Below, in pieces: positions 7,871-15,154 of a stretch of DNA of 19,399 nt. Source of the DNA: JAYGED01 sp046582565 (GTDB taxonomy: Bacteria; Pseudomonadota; Alphaproteobacteria; JAAXGF01); contig JAYGED010000163.1 in NCBI GenBank assembly GCA_046582565.1, positions 1 through 19,399 of the forward strand, read 5' to 3'. Every line of letters begins with the position of its first letter. Position 1 is the stretch's first letter. The position numbers were made by a program, and so were the translations under genes. The notes under the pieces were generated by a model. That model had not been told where the DNA came from. It worked only from the letters and a program-made list of their open reading frames with translations, and made no database searches.

Positions 7871-8289
7871 CCGACGATCTCGTCGTCGCTAAAGAAATAG
7901 CCGATCTCGAATTGCGCCGTCTCGGGGGCGTCGGAGCCGTGGGACGAATTGGCTTCGAGGGATTCGGCGAACTCGGCGCGGATGGTGCCCGGCGCCGCGT
8001 CGGCCGGGTTGGTGGCGCCCATGATTTCGCGATAACGGGCAATGGCGTTCTCGCCCTCGAGAACCTGGACCACCACCGGCCCGCTGGTCATGGAAGAGCA
8101 GAGGCTGGTGAAGAATGGCCGCTCCTTATGGACCGCGTAAAAGCCCTCGGCCTTCTCGCGGGTCAGCCGGATTCGCTTCTGGGCGACGATGCTCAAGCCC
8201 GCCTCTTCGATGACGGCGTTGATGCGGCCGGTGAGGTTGCGCCGGGTGGCGTCCGGCTTGAGGATGGAAAGGGTTCGTTCGATGGCCAT
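7867..8289 (-). CDS. ndk: Nucleoside diphosphate kinase
   Basis: A 140-residue enzyme that equalises nucleoside triphosphate pools by passing phosphate from ATP to NDPs through a phosphohistidine. The start ERTLSILKPDA is the family hallmark, with Lys11. Tyr51, Thr93, Arg104 and Asn114 are conserved binding residues, and His117 in the NSSHGSD signature is the phosphorylated residue. Length is normal. A TGGAG ribosome site lies about eight bases before ATG 8289, and a good promoter sits about 35 bases upstream. The final TGA overlaps the GTG of the M55 peptidase gene, so this housekeeping gene appears to lead a three-gene transcript with two metabolic genes. Confidence 0.97.
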   Translation of the reverse strand: MAIERTLSILKPDATRRNLTGRINAVIEEAGLSIVAQKRIRLTREKAEGFYAVHKERPFFTSLCSSMTSGPVVVQVLEGENAIARYREIMGATNPADAAPGTIRAEFAESLEANSSHGSDAPETAQFEIGYFFSDDEIVG

Positions 8290-8321
8290 TATCGGCTCCA
8301 GTGTTAATCGGGAAAGCGCGC

Positions 8322-8350
8322 CTTATAGCGGCTTAAGCGGGAACCGGCAA
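8322..8350 (-). promoter_or_regulatory. Probable sigma-70 promoter of ndk
   Basis: On the minus strand TTGCCG (8350-8345) and TATAAG (8327-8322) are separated by exactly 17 bases, matching the consensus at four and five of six positions. The start of transcription would be near 8315, giving ndk a leader of about 26 bases. The -35 box begins just after the true stop of the upstream hydrolase gene. Confidence 0.5.
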
Positions 8351-8355
8351 CCGCA

Positions 8356-8956
8356 TCAGGCGCCAAGGTCGTCAGCCCCATCAACCACAATCGCGAAGAG
8401 GTCGGTGAGCGCCATCAGGCTGGCGTCGTGGAGGTCGGCCGCGGACAAGCACCCCGCCGTTCCGCCCCGGCAGATCACGGGTCGCCGTAGCGTTGCCGAC
8501 AACCGTGGTGCGATAGCCCAGACTGAATGCGCCGCGCGCCGTGGAATTGACGCACATGTGTGTCATGAAGCCGGCCAGGATCAGATTCTGGCAGCCCGCC
8601 GCCTGGAGCTGGTCATGCAAATCGGTGCCAACGAAGGCATTGGGCTTGCCCTTGATAATCACCGGCTCGCCAGGGCGCGGCGCCACCGGATCGGCAATCT
8701 GGCCGATAGGGGCGCTGTAGTCATAGGGCGAACCGGGGCCGGAATCATGGGCGATGTGGAATATCCTGGCGCCTAAATCACGCGCCCGCCCAAGCAGTTT
8801 GGCCGCCTCGGCGAGGGCTTCTTCCACGCCGACCAAAGTCATTACGCCCTCCCGGTAGATGTTCTGGCAATCGATCATCACCAGGGCGGAATCGCTGAGT
8901 GCGCAGGGCGTGTTATCGAGGCCGGCCAGGCCGCGCAGGGTGTGTGCTTGGGTCAT
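8356..8956 (-). CDS. Isochorismatase-like cysteine hydrolase, interrupted by a frameshift
   Basis: The first 170 residues are a clear isochorismatase-superfamily hydrolase. The catalytic triad is Asp29 (VMIDCQN), Lys102 (VIIKGKPNAF) and Cys135 (FMTHMCVNSTAR). After RNGGVL the frame turns into an arginine- and proline-rich tail that ends at 8381. One base over, the family-like ending SAADLHDASLMALTDLFAIV continues to a TGA at 8356. The span is 601 bases, one more than 200 codons. So one base appears to be extra near 8445-8449, where the minus strand reads GGGGTGCTTGTCC. Repaired, the protein has 199 residues. Either the gene is decayed in its last 30 residues or the consensus has an insertion error; I cannot tell which. 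The superfamily includes isochorismatases, nicotinamidases and N-carbamoylsarcosine amidases; the substrate is unknown. Confidence 0.85.
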
Positions 8957-8986
8957 GGGAATTCTTTCTGAGTAAATTCGGCCGTT

Positions 8987-8995
8987 TTTATAGCA
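8987..8995 (-). promoter_or_regulatory. Candidate extended -10 promoter of the isochorismatase-like gene
   Basis: On the minus strand the sequence TGCTATAAA is an extended -10 element (TGn plus a five-of-six TATAAT match). There is no convincing -35 box 16-18 bases upstream. Transcription would begin near 8980, about 24 bases before the ATG at 8956. Confidence 0.35.
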
Positions 8996-9012
8996 TAAAT
9001 CCCGGCGTTGAA

Positions 9013-9041
9013 TTGAAGCGATGCTGCGGTCGTGCTATAGA
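9013..9041 (+). promoter_or_regulatory. Probable sigma-70 promoter of the ABC-F gene, nearly leaderless
   Basis: TTGAAG at 9013-9018 and TATAGA at 9036-9041 are separated by 17 bases. The expected start of transcription, about 9048, lies only some four bases before ATG 9052. No Shine-Dalgarno sequence precedes that ATG, so a leaderless or nearly leaderless message is likely. Confidence 0.5.
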
Positions 9042-9051
9042 GCGCGCCGCC

Positions 9052-10926
9052 ATGTTACACATCGACAACCTCACCTATCGCATCGCCGGGCGAATTCTGT
9101 TCGACGGCGCCAGCGCCGTGGTTCCCGCCGGGCACAAGATCGGCCTAGTCGGGCGCAACGGCTCGGGCAAGTCGACCCTGTTGCGCCTGATCCTGGAAGA
9201 CGGCGACGACGCCATTCGTCTGCGCCGCAGCGCGCGCATCGCCACCGTCGCCCAGGAGGCGCCGGGCGGCGCTGCCAGCCTGTTGGAGTCGGTGCTTGCC
9301 GGCGACGTGGAGCGCACAAGCCTGCTCGCAGAGGCCGAGCTGGCGAGCGACCCCGGGCGTATCGCCGAGATCCATATCCGCCTGGCCGACATCGGATCGC
9401 ACACGGCGCCGTCGCGGGCCGGGGCCATCCTGTCGGGCCTGGGCTTCGACGCCACGGACCAGGCCCAGCCGCTGGACAGCTTTTCCGGCGGCTGGCGCAT
9501 GCGCGTCGCCCTGGCCGCCACCCTGTTTGCCGAGCCCGATATTCTGTTGCTCGACGAGCCGACCAATTATCTCGACCTGGAAGGCACCCTGTGGCTGGAA
9601 GGCTATCTGCGCAGCTATCCGCACACCATGCTGATCGTCAGCCACGACCGCACCCTGTTGAACAGCGCGGTCAGCGGCATTCTCCATCTCGAAGGCTGTA
9701 AGCTCACCGCCTATGAAGGCAATTACAACCGGTTTGAACGCACCCGGGCCATGCGCCTGGCCAACGAAAGCTCCCAGCGCAAGAAGCAGGAAGCCCAGCG
9801 CAAGCATATGCAGGCCTTCGTCGACCGCTTTCGCTACAAGGCGAGCAAGGCGCGTCAGGCGCAAAGCCGGCTCAAGGCCCTCGATCGCTTGCAGCCCATC
9901 GCCGCCGCCCTGAACGATCCGACGGTGAGTTTCAATTTTCCCGATCCGGGCGAACTGGCGCCGCCGATCATCACCCTAGATGATTGCGCCGTCGGCTATG
10001 ACGATCACAAGCCGGTGCTGAGCAACCTGACGCTGCGCATCGACATGGACGACCGCATCGCCCTGCTCGGCGCCAATGGCAACGGAAAATCCACCCTGGC
10101 CAAGCTGCTGACTGGCCGGCTGCAACCCATGGCCGGGCGATTGTTCGCCACGCCCAAGCTGCGCATCGGCTATTTCGCCCAGCATCAGATCGAAGAACTG
10201 CATGAAGGAAACAGCGCTTTGCAGCATATGGCCCGGCTCATGCCCGGCGCGCCCGACACCAAGGCGCGCGCCCATCTCGGCGGCTTCGGCCTGACCCAGG
10301 ACAAGGCGAACACCCCTGTGGAATCCCTCTCCGGCGGCGAAAAGGCGCGCCTGATGATCGCCATGATGTGCCGCGCCAAGCCGCATATCATGGTGCTCGA
10401 CGAGCCGACCAACCATCTCGATGTGGATGCCCGCGAGGCCCTGGTGGTGGCGCTCAATGATTTCCCCGGCGCCATTCTGCTGATTACCCATGATCCGCAT
10501 CTCATCGAGGCCTGCGCCGACCGCCTGTGGCTGGTCGAGAACGGCGGGGTGGCGCCCTTCGACGGCGATGTGGAGGATTACCGCCGCCGGCTTCTCGGCG
10601 AGCGCGGCACGCCGGGGCAAAAGTCCCGCACAGAGGACGCCGCCGCGCCGAAACAAAACAAAAAAGAAGCCCGCCGCGCCGCCGCCCAGGCCCGTGCCGG
10701 TCAGGCCGACTTGCGGCGCACCTTACGCGAGGCCGAGACGATGATCGATAAACGCACGGCGGAAAAAACCCGGATCGATTCCGAACTCGCCGACCCGACC
10801 GTCTACGACGGCCCGACAGCCGCCATGGTCACCCTGCTCAAACGCCGCGACGAAGCCGAACGGCGCCTGGCCAAGGCCGAGGCCCATTGGCTCAAAGCCC
10901 AATCCGCCCTGGATGCCGTGCAGTAG
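9052..10926 (+). CDS. ABC-F family ATP-binding protein (YheS-like)
   Basis: A 624-residue soluble protein with two ABC ATPase domains and no membrane segments, the ABC-F layout of ribosome-associated translation factors. Domain 1 has Walker A GRNGSGKS at 34-41, signature SGGWRM at 145-150 and Walker B with DEPTNYLD from 168. Domain 2 has Walker A GANGNGKS at 340-347, signature SGGEK at 427-431 and DEPTNHLD from 450. Between them is the charged linker (about 235-285) with RFRYKASKARQAQSR, the P-site tRNA interaction motif region. The match to E. coli YheS is strong in FSGGWRMR, YKASKAKQAQSR-like and GYFAQHQ segments. A lysine- and arginine-rich coiled coil closes the protein (535-620). The frame is open upstream of 9052, but similarity begins at this ATG. 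The gene ends directly against holC. Confidence 0.94.
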   Translation: MLHIDNLTYRIAGRILFDGASAVVPAGHKIGLVGRNGSGKSTLLRLILEDGDDAIRLRRSARIATVAQEAPGGAASLLESVLAGDVERTSLLAEAELASDPGRIAEIHIRLADIGSHTAPSRAGAILSGLGFDATDQAQPLDSFSGGWRMRVALAATLFAEPDILLLDEPTNYLDLEGTLWLEGYLRSYPHTMLIVSHDRTLLNSAVSGILHLEGCKLTAYEGNYNRFERTRAMRLANESSQRKKQEAQRKHMQAFVDRFRYKASKARQAQSRLKALDRLQPIAAALNDPTVSFNFPDPGELAPPIITLDDCAVGYDDHKPVLSNLTLRIDMDDRIALLGANGNGKSTLAKLLTGRLQPMAGRLFATPKLRIGYFAQHQIEELHEGNSALQHMARLMPGAPDTKARAHLGGFGLTQDKANTPVESLSGGEKARLMIAMMCRAKPHIMVLDEPTNHLDVDAREALVVALNDFPGAILLITHDPHLIEACADRLWLVENGGVAPFDGDVEDYRRRLLGERGTPGQKSRTEDAAAPKQNKKEARRAAAQARAGQADLRRTLREAETMIDKRTAEKTRIDSELADPTVYDGPTAAMVTLLKRRDEAERRLAKAEAHWLKAQSALDAVQ

Positions 10927-11376
10927 TTACCCCTTCTTCTCCCAGCCGCCCTGGCCGGTTTGCTGCCAGTAGGTGAGATCGTGGCCAGCGTCTTTGAGAG
11001 TTTGCCAGCGGGCGCGGGCGGCGGCGACGGCCTGCTCGTCGGTGCCGTCGAACAGATCCAGGCAGCGCTCGAACGCCCCGATATAGCCGTGCTCCACCCC
11101 GTCGGTGAGGACCAGCAGGCTTGCGCCGTTGGGATTTTCAGGATCGGTAGTGAGATAGATCGGTTGATCCTCTGCGCGGCCTTCCTTGGCCGTGCCATGG
11201 GGCAGGAATGAGCCCTGATCGAAGGACCACAGGGCGCCGTCGAGCGCCTTGACGCGCTCGGGCGAGCCCGCCACGACCAGCGCCCGCATACCCTGCTCTA
11301 CCGCTTTGCTCAACAGCCGCGGCAAGGCGGCCTCGAGCGGTGTGTTCAGCAGATGGTAAAACCCGATTTGGGTCAT
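10927..11376 (-). CDS. holC: DNA polymerase III subunit chi
   Basis: A 149-residue protein (E. coli 147) of the chi family, which links the clamp loader to single-stranded DNA-binding protein during replication. Family features are the opening IGFYHLLNTPLEAALPRLL, the KAVEQGMRALVVA strand-helix, LWSFDQGSFLPHG, and the QPIYLTTDPENPNGASLLVLTDG core. The tail RARWQTLKDAGHDLTYWQQ is also typical of alphaproteobacterial HolC. It lies 25 bases behind pepA, the usual pairing. No clear ribosome site precedes its ATG; the spacer is instead taken up by an inverted repeat. Its TAA abuts the ABC-F TAG with no base between, so the two genes converge with no room for a separate terminator. Confidence 0.92.
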   Translation of the reverse strand: MTQIGFYHLLNTPLEAALPRLLSKAVEQGMRALVVAGSPERVKALDGALWSFDQGSFLPHGTAKEGRAEDQPIYLTTDPENPNGASLLVLTDGVEHGYIGAFERCLDLFDGTDEQAVAAARARWQTLKDAGHDLTYWQQTGQGGWEKKG

Positions 11377-11379
11377 GGT

Positions 11380-11404
11380 TAGCTATCAGCTTAGCTGACG
11401 GCTA
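11380..11404 (-). other. Inverted repeat in the pepA-holC spacer
   Basis: TCAGC-TTA-GCTGA at 11386-11398 is a perfect five-pair stem with a three-base loop. It is extended outward by TAGC/GCTA after one U-G and one A-C position. It starts on the pepA stop codon and fills the place where a holC ribosome site would be. There is no T-run, so it is not a standard terminator. Confidence 0.45.
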
Positions 11405-12904
11405 CTTCTCATAGTTATCGGCCACCAGACGGTCGAGCAGACGAACGCCGAAGGCGGTGCCGCCCTTGGGAACGGTAGGCGAATCGCTCTTGCTCCAGGC
11501 TACCCCGGCGATATCGAGATGCGCCCAGGTGGTGGTGCCGACGTAGCGCTTGAGGAACTGGGCGGCGGTGATGCTGCCGCCCTCGCGGCCCTTGCCGACG
11601 TTTTTCATGTCGGCGATGTCGGAGTTGATGTCACGGTCGTAGCGCGTGCCCAGAGGCATGCGCCAGACGCCTTCGCCGGTCGCCTGACCGGCCTTGGTGA
11701 GCTGATCGGCGAGCTTGTCGTCGGTCGCATACATACCCGCGTTATAGCTGCCCAGGGCAATGATAATCGCCCCGGTCAGGGTCGCCAGATCGATCATGAA
11801 ACGCGGCTTGAAGCGGGTCTTGCAGTACCACAGCGCATCGGCCAGCACGAGCCGGCCCTCGGCGTCGGTGTTGATCACCTCGATGGTCTGGCCCGACATG
11901 GAGGTCACCACATCGCCCGGCCGCTGAGCGGTCGAGGACGGCATGTTCTCGACCAGACCGATGACGCCGATCACATCGACCTTGGCCTTGCGCCCGGCCA
12001 GGGCTTTCATCAGCCCGATCACTACCCCGGCGCCGCCCATATCCCATTTCATGTCTTCCATGCCGCCCGCCGGTTTGATGGAAATGCCGCCGGTATCAAA
12101 CGTGACGCCCTTGCCGATGAACGCGATGGGGGCTTTTTTCGAACTCTTGGGCGCGCCGTTCCAGCGCATCACCACCATGCGCGAGGCCCGTGCACTGCCC
12201 ATGCCGACGGCCAGCAGGGCGCCCATGCCGAGCTTGCGCATCTTCGCCTCGGTGAGAATTTCCACGGAAACCCCGAGAGATGTCAGGGTCTTAGCCTGCG
12301 CCGCCAGGGACTCAGGATAGATCACATTGGCCGGCTCGGAGACCAGATCGCGGGTCATGAAGACGCCATCGGCGATGCGGTCGAGGACATTGTAGGCGGT
12401 TGCCGCCACGCGGGCGGCGCCCGTCACCAGGGTGAGGCGGGTCAGGGTCGGCTTCTTGTCGGCGGTTTCCTTGGTGCGGTATTTATCGAAACGGTAGCTG
12501 CGCAGGCGCGCGCCATAGCCCAGGTCCGCCGCCTGATCCGCCTCGGCTTTAGACGCGGACGCTTTCGACCATTTGTCCACCAGCACCGAGGCCTTCTTCG
12601 CGCCGCCCCGATTGAGATGGGCGGCCAGATTGCCGCCGAGATTTTGCACCGCCAGGGGATCGAGTTTATCCGCCTTGCCGAGACCGGCGATCACGATGCG
12701 CGCCGCCGAGACGCCGACCGGCGCCATGATGTCGAGGAACTGGCCGTGTGCGCCGGTGAACCGGTCCGCCTTCATGGCCTTGCTCAGGGCGCCCTTGCAG
12801 GTCTTATCCAATTTGCCCGCCGAGCGGCTGAGCTGCCGCCCCTCGAAAACGCCGACAACGAGTGTATCTCCGGCGGTGGGTTTAGTCGAAAAAGTGATTT
12901 TCAT
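11402..12904 (-). CDS. pepA: Leucyl aminopeptidase (cytosol aminopeptidase, M17)
   Basis: A 500-residue two-metal aminopeptidase that removes N-terminal residues from peptides in the cytosol. The C-terminal catalytic domain (from about 170) has all ligands: Lys265 and Asp270 in GKGVTFDTGG, Lys277, Asp288, and Asp347, Glu349 and Arg351 in the NTDAEGRL signature. The N-terminal macro-like domain is lysine-rich (KKASVLVDKWSKASASKAEAD) and less conserved. Length equals E. coli PepA (503). The ATG at 12904 has GAGGA five bases upstream. In alphaproteobacteria pepA-holC is commonly divergent from lptF; here two extra genes separate them. E. coli PepA also binds DNA, but nothing here shows whether this one does. 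Confidence 0.96.
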   Translation of the reverse strand: MKITFSTKPTAGDTLVVGVFEGRQLSRSAGKLDKTCKGALSKAMKADRFTGAHGQFLDIMAPVGVSAARIVIAGLGKADKLDPLAVQNLGGNLAAHLNRGGAKKASVLVDKWSKASASKAEADQAADLGYGARLRSYRFDKYRTKETADKKPTLTRLTLVTGAARVAATAYNVLDRIADGVFMTRDLVSEPANVIYPESLAAQAKTLTSLGVSVEILTEAKMRKLGMGALLAVGMGSARASRMVVMRWNGAPKSSKKAPIAFIGKGVTFDTGGISIKPAGGMEDMKWDMGGAGVVIGLMKALAGRKAKVDVIGVIGLVENMPSSTAQRPGDVVTSMSGQTIEVINTDAEGRLVLADALWYCKTRFKPRFMIDLATLTGAIIIALGSYNAGMYATDDKLADQLTKAGQATGEGVWRMPLGTRYDRDINSDIADMKNVGKGREGGSITAAQFLKRYVGTTTWAHLDIAGVAWSKSDSPTVPKGGTAFGVRLLDRLVADNYEK

Positions 12905-12928
12905 GGAGTCCTCGCGCTACCCATTTTG

Positions 12929-12957
12929 TTGACCAATTCGTCAGCAGCGACTGTAAC
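12929..12957 (+). promoter_or_regulatory. Candidate promoter for the SDR-methyltransferase-lpt run
   Basis: TTGACC at 12929-12934 (five of six) and TGTAAC at 12952-12957 (four of six) are 17 bases apart. The leader to ATG 13042 would be about 78 bases. The 137-base gap between pepA and the SDR gene holds nothing else I can support; no clear pepA promoter was found in it. Confidence 0.35.
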
Positions 12958-13041
12958 GGATGCCTCGGTGAAGAAAAGAAATGTTTTACGTGGCCTGGGC
13001 GGGCGCGGTAATCATTCCTCCCAGGTGATTTGGAGACGTCC

Positions 13042-13896
13042 ATGTTCGCGGTTCTCGGAGCAGCGGGGAAGACCGGCCGATATCTCGTCGAGCGGCTTTG
13101 TGCCGACGGCCATGATGTGGTCGCCATCGGCCGGTCGCAAGCGCGGCTTGCGGCGCTGGGCGACGGCTGCCGTCATGCGGTCGCCGACTTCGATCGTCCG
13201 GTAAGCATCGCCAGGGCGCTGGTTGGCGCGCGCCGGGTAATCAATCTGGTTCATGCGCGCCATACAGAGACCCTGCTCGATTGCCTGCCCACCAGCTGCG
13301 AACGGCTGGTTCTGGTCGGCTCGACCCGCCGCTTCACCAGCCTGCCCGACCCCGCCGCCGATGCGGTGCGCACCGCCGAAACCCTGTTCCTGTCATCGGG
13401 CGTGACCGGGGTGATGCTGCATCCGTCGATGATCTACGGCGCGCCGGACGACCGTAATGTCAACCGCCTGCTTGGGCTGGTGCGCTCGGCCCGCATCCTG
13501 CCGCTCCCCGACGGCGGCCGGAACCTGGTGCAGCCGCTGTTCGTCGACGACATGGTCGCCGCCCTGGCAGCGGCGGCGGTGGAACCAGCGGTAACCGGCC
13601 CCTCGATCGTCGTCGCCGGGCCCGAGCCCATCACCTATGCCGCCATGCTGCGCGCCTGCGCCACCGTGCAGAATGAAACCATCTCCATTGTCCCGATCCC
13701 CGGGCTGCTCATGCGCGCCGGCGCGGGCCTGGCCTCGGCCCTCGGTATCAGGACGCCGTTCAACGCTGCTGAAATCCGCCGCGCCACGGAAGACAAATCC
13801 TTCGACATCAACGCCATGAAATCGCGATTGGGCGTCACCCCCCGGTCTTTCGAAGACGGATTGGCCCTCAAGATTGAACGGGGCTGGGTATCATGA
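13042..13896 (+). CDS. Atypical SDR / NAD(P)-binding epimerase-like protein
   Basis: A 284-residue Rossmann-fold protein. The nucleotide-binding loop GAAGKTG (residues 6-12) follows the first strand. After the second strand, GRSQAR offers arginines that would suit an NADP phosphate. The C-terminal part has HPSMIYGAPDDRN, GGRNLVQPLFVDDM and a late AAEIRRATEDKSFD segment, as in NDUFA9/NmrA-like and atypical extended SDRs. The usual catalytic Tyr-x3-Lys pair is missing: the position after VGSTRRFTS has no tyrosine. It may therefore bind a cofactor or substrate without classical SDR chemistry. The ATG at 13042 has GGAG six bases upstream and is preferred over TTG 13030. Its stop overlaps the methyltransferase start as ATGA, so the two products are probably made together. 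Substrate unknown; a nucleotide sugar is a guess from the neighbour. Confidence 0.82.
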   Translation: MFAVLGAAGKTGRYLVERLCADGHDVVAIGRSQARLAALGDGCRHAVADFDRPVSIARALVGARRVINLVHARHTETLLDCLPTSCERLVLVGSTRRFTSLPDPAADAVRTAETLFLSSGVTGVMLHPSMIYGAPDDRNVNRLLGLVRSARILPLPDGGRNLVQPLFVDDMVAALAAAAVEPAVTGPSIVVAGPEPITYAAMLRACATVQNETISIVPIPGLLMRAGAGLASALGIRTPFNAAEIRRATEDKSFDINAMKSRLGVTPRSFEDGLALKIERGWVS

Positions 13897-15125
13897 GCCT
13901 CGCCTGCCGCGCCTGCGGCCTGCCCTTGACCCATAGCCTGGTCGATCTCGGCGAGACGCCGCTCGCCAACAGCTATCCCGGCGAGGCCGATTTAGACCGC
14001 CCCGATCCCCGCTATCCCCTCCATGCACGGGTCTGCGACGGCTGCTTTCTGGTCCAGGTCGAGGATGTTGTACCGTCGCAGGAAATTTTCAGCGATTACG
14101 CCTATTTCTCGTCCTATTCGACAAGCTGGGTCGAACAGGCCGGGCGCTTCTGCGAGCAGGCGCGCGACCGCTTCGGCCTCGGGCGCGCAAGCCTGGTCGT
14201 CGAAGTCGCCAGCAATGACGGCTACCTGCTGCGCCATTTCGCACGTGCGGGTGTGCCGGTGCTCGGTGTCGAGCCCGCCGCCAATGTCGCCGCCGTGGCC
14301 CGTGCGGCGGGCGTGCCCACCGAGGTGCGCTTCTTCGGGCTGGACACCGCGCGCGATCTCGCCGCCGCCGGACAGGCCGCCGACCTTCTGGTCGGCAACA
14401 ACGTGCTGGCCCATGTTCCCGACCTCGATGACTTCGTCGCCGGCCTCGCCCTGCTGGTCAAGCCCGAAGGGGTGATCAGCCTCGAATTCCCGCATCTGAT
14501 GAAGCTCATGGCGCAGGTCCAGTTCGACACCATCTACCATGAGCATTATTCTTATTTCTCCCTGCTCGCCCTCGAGCCGGTTCTGGCGCGCCATGGCTTG
14601 CGCGTGTTCGATGTGGAGAGCCTGGCGAGCCATGGCGGCAGCCTGCGGCTTTCCGTCTGCGCCCACAATAGCGCCCGCTACCAGGAGACCAAGGCGCCCG
14701 ACGCCCTGCGCGCCGCCGAAAGCAGCGCCGGGCTCGACAGTCTGGCCGCCTACAGGGGCTTCGCCGAGCGGGTGGCGGCGGCCAGGCAATCCCTGCTGGC
14801 CTTCCTGTCGGCGGCGCGGGACGAAGGCAAAAGCGTCGTCGCCTACGGTGCGGCGGCCAAGGGCAACACCCTGTTGAATTACTGTGCCGTGGGGACCGAT
14901 CTGATCGGTTATGTAGTCGACGCCAGCCCCCATAAACAGGGGCGCTATCTGCCCGGCAGCCGGCTGCCCATTCACAGCCCCGATAAGCTGGCCGAGACGC
15001 GGCCCGACTATGTGCTGATCCTGCCGTGGAATCTGCGCGACGAGATCATGCGGGAGATGGCCGCCGTGCGCGACTGGGGCGGCCGCTTCGTGGTCCCCAT
15101 ACCGACCACGGAAGTGTTGCCCTAG
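13893..15125 (+). CDS. SAM-dependent C-methyltransferase, TcaB9/NovU-like (sugar 3-C-methyltransferase family)
   Basis: A 410-residue enzyme with the three-part layout of deoxysugar C-methyltransferases. Part one is an N-terminal zinc domain with two Cys pairs, C5-x2-C8 and C48-x2-C51. Part two is a class I SAM domain with motif I EVASNDGYL at 104-112 and GVEPAANVA after the second strand. The active-site block YHEHYSYFS (215-223) holds the Tyr, His and Glu cluster known from TcaB9. Part three is a C-terminal Rossmann-like domain starting with YGAAAKGNTLLNY, then VDASPHKQGRYLPG and LPWNLRDEI. Characterised relatives methylate C3 of dTDP-4-keto-deoxysugars; the substrate here is unknown. It is coupled to the SDR gene by ATGA and leads straight into lptF. 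Sugar-nucleotide genes such as rmlA-D are not in the window. Confidence 0.9.
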   Translation: MSLACRACGLPLTHSLVDLGETPLANSYPGEADLDRPDPRYPLHARVCDGCFLVQVEDVVPSQEIFSDYAYFSSYSTSWVEQAGRFCEQARDRFGLGRASLVVEVASNDGYLLRHFARAGVPVLGVEPAANVAAVARAAGVPTEVRFFGLDTARDLAAAGQAADLLVGNNVLAHVPDLDDFVAGLALLVKPEGVISLEFPHLMKLMAQVQFDTIYHEHYSYFSLLALEPVLARHGLRVFDVESLASHGGSLRLSVCAHNSARYQETKAPDALRAAESSAGLDSLAAYRGFAERVAAARQSLLAFLSAARDEGKSVVAYGAAAKGNTLLNYCAVGTDLIGYVVDASPHKQGRYLPGSRLPIHSPDKLAETRPDYVLILPWNLRDEIMREMAAVRDWGGRFVVPIPTTEVLP

Positions 15126-15154
15126 TGGCCAAATTGATCTTACGAAACTATACT

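Noticed and set aside
11519..13204. Long open frame (561 codons) antisense to pepA
   Set aside because: It mirrors pepA codon bias in a GC-rich gene and is rich in His, Arg and Gly with no recognisable motif; pepA on the other strand has every catalytic residue.
13992..14975. 327-codon open frame opposite the C-methyltransferase
   Set aside because: No motif is visible, and the sense strand has intact zinc, SAM and active-site motifs.
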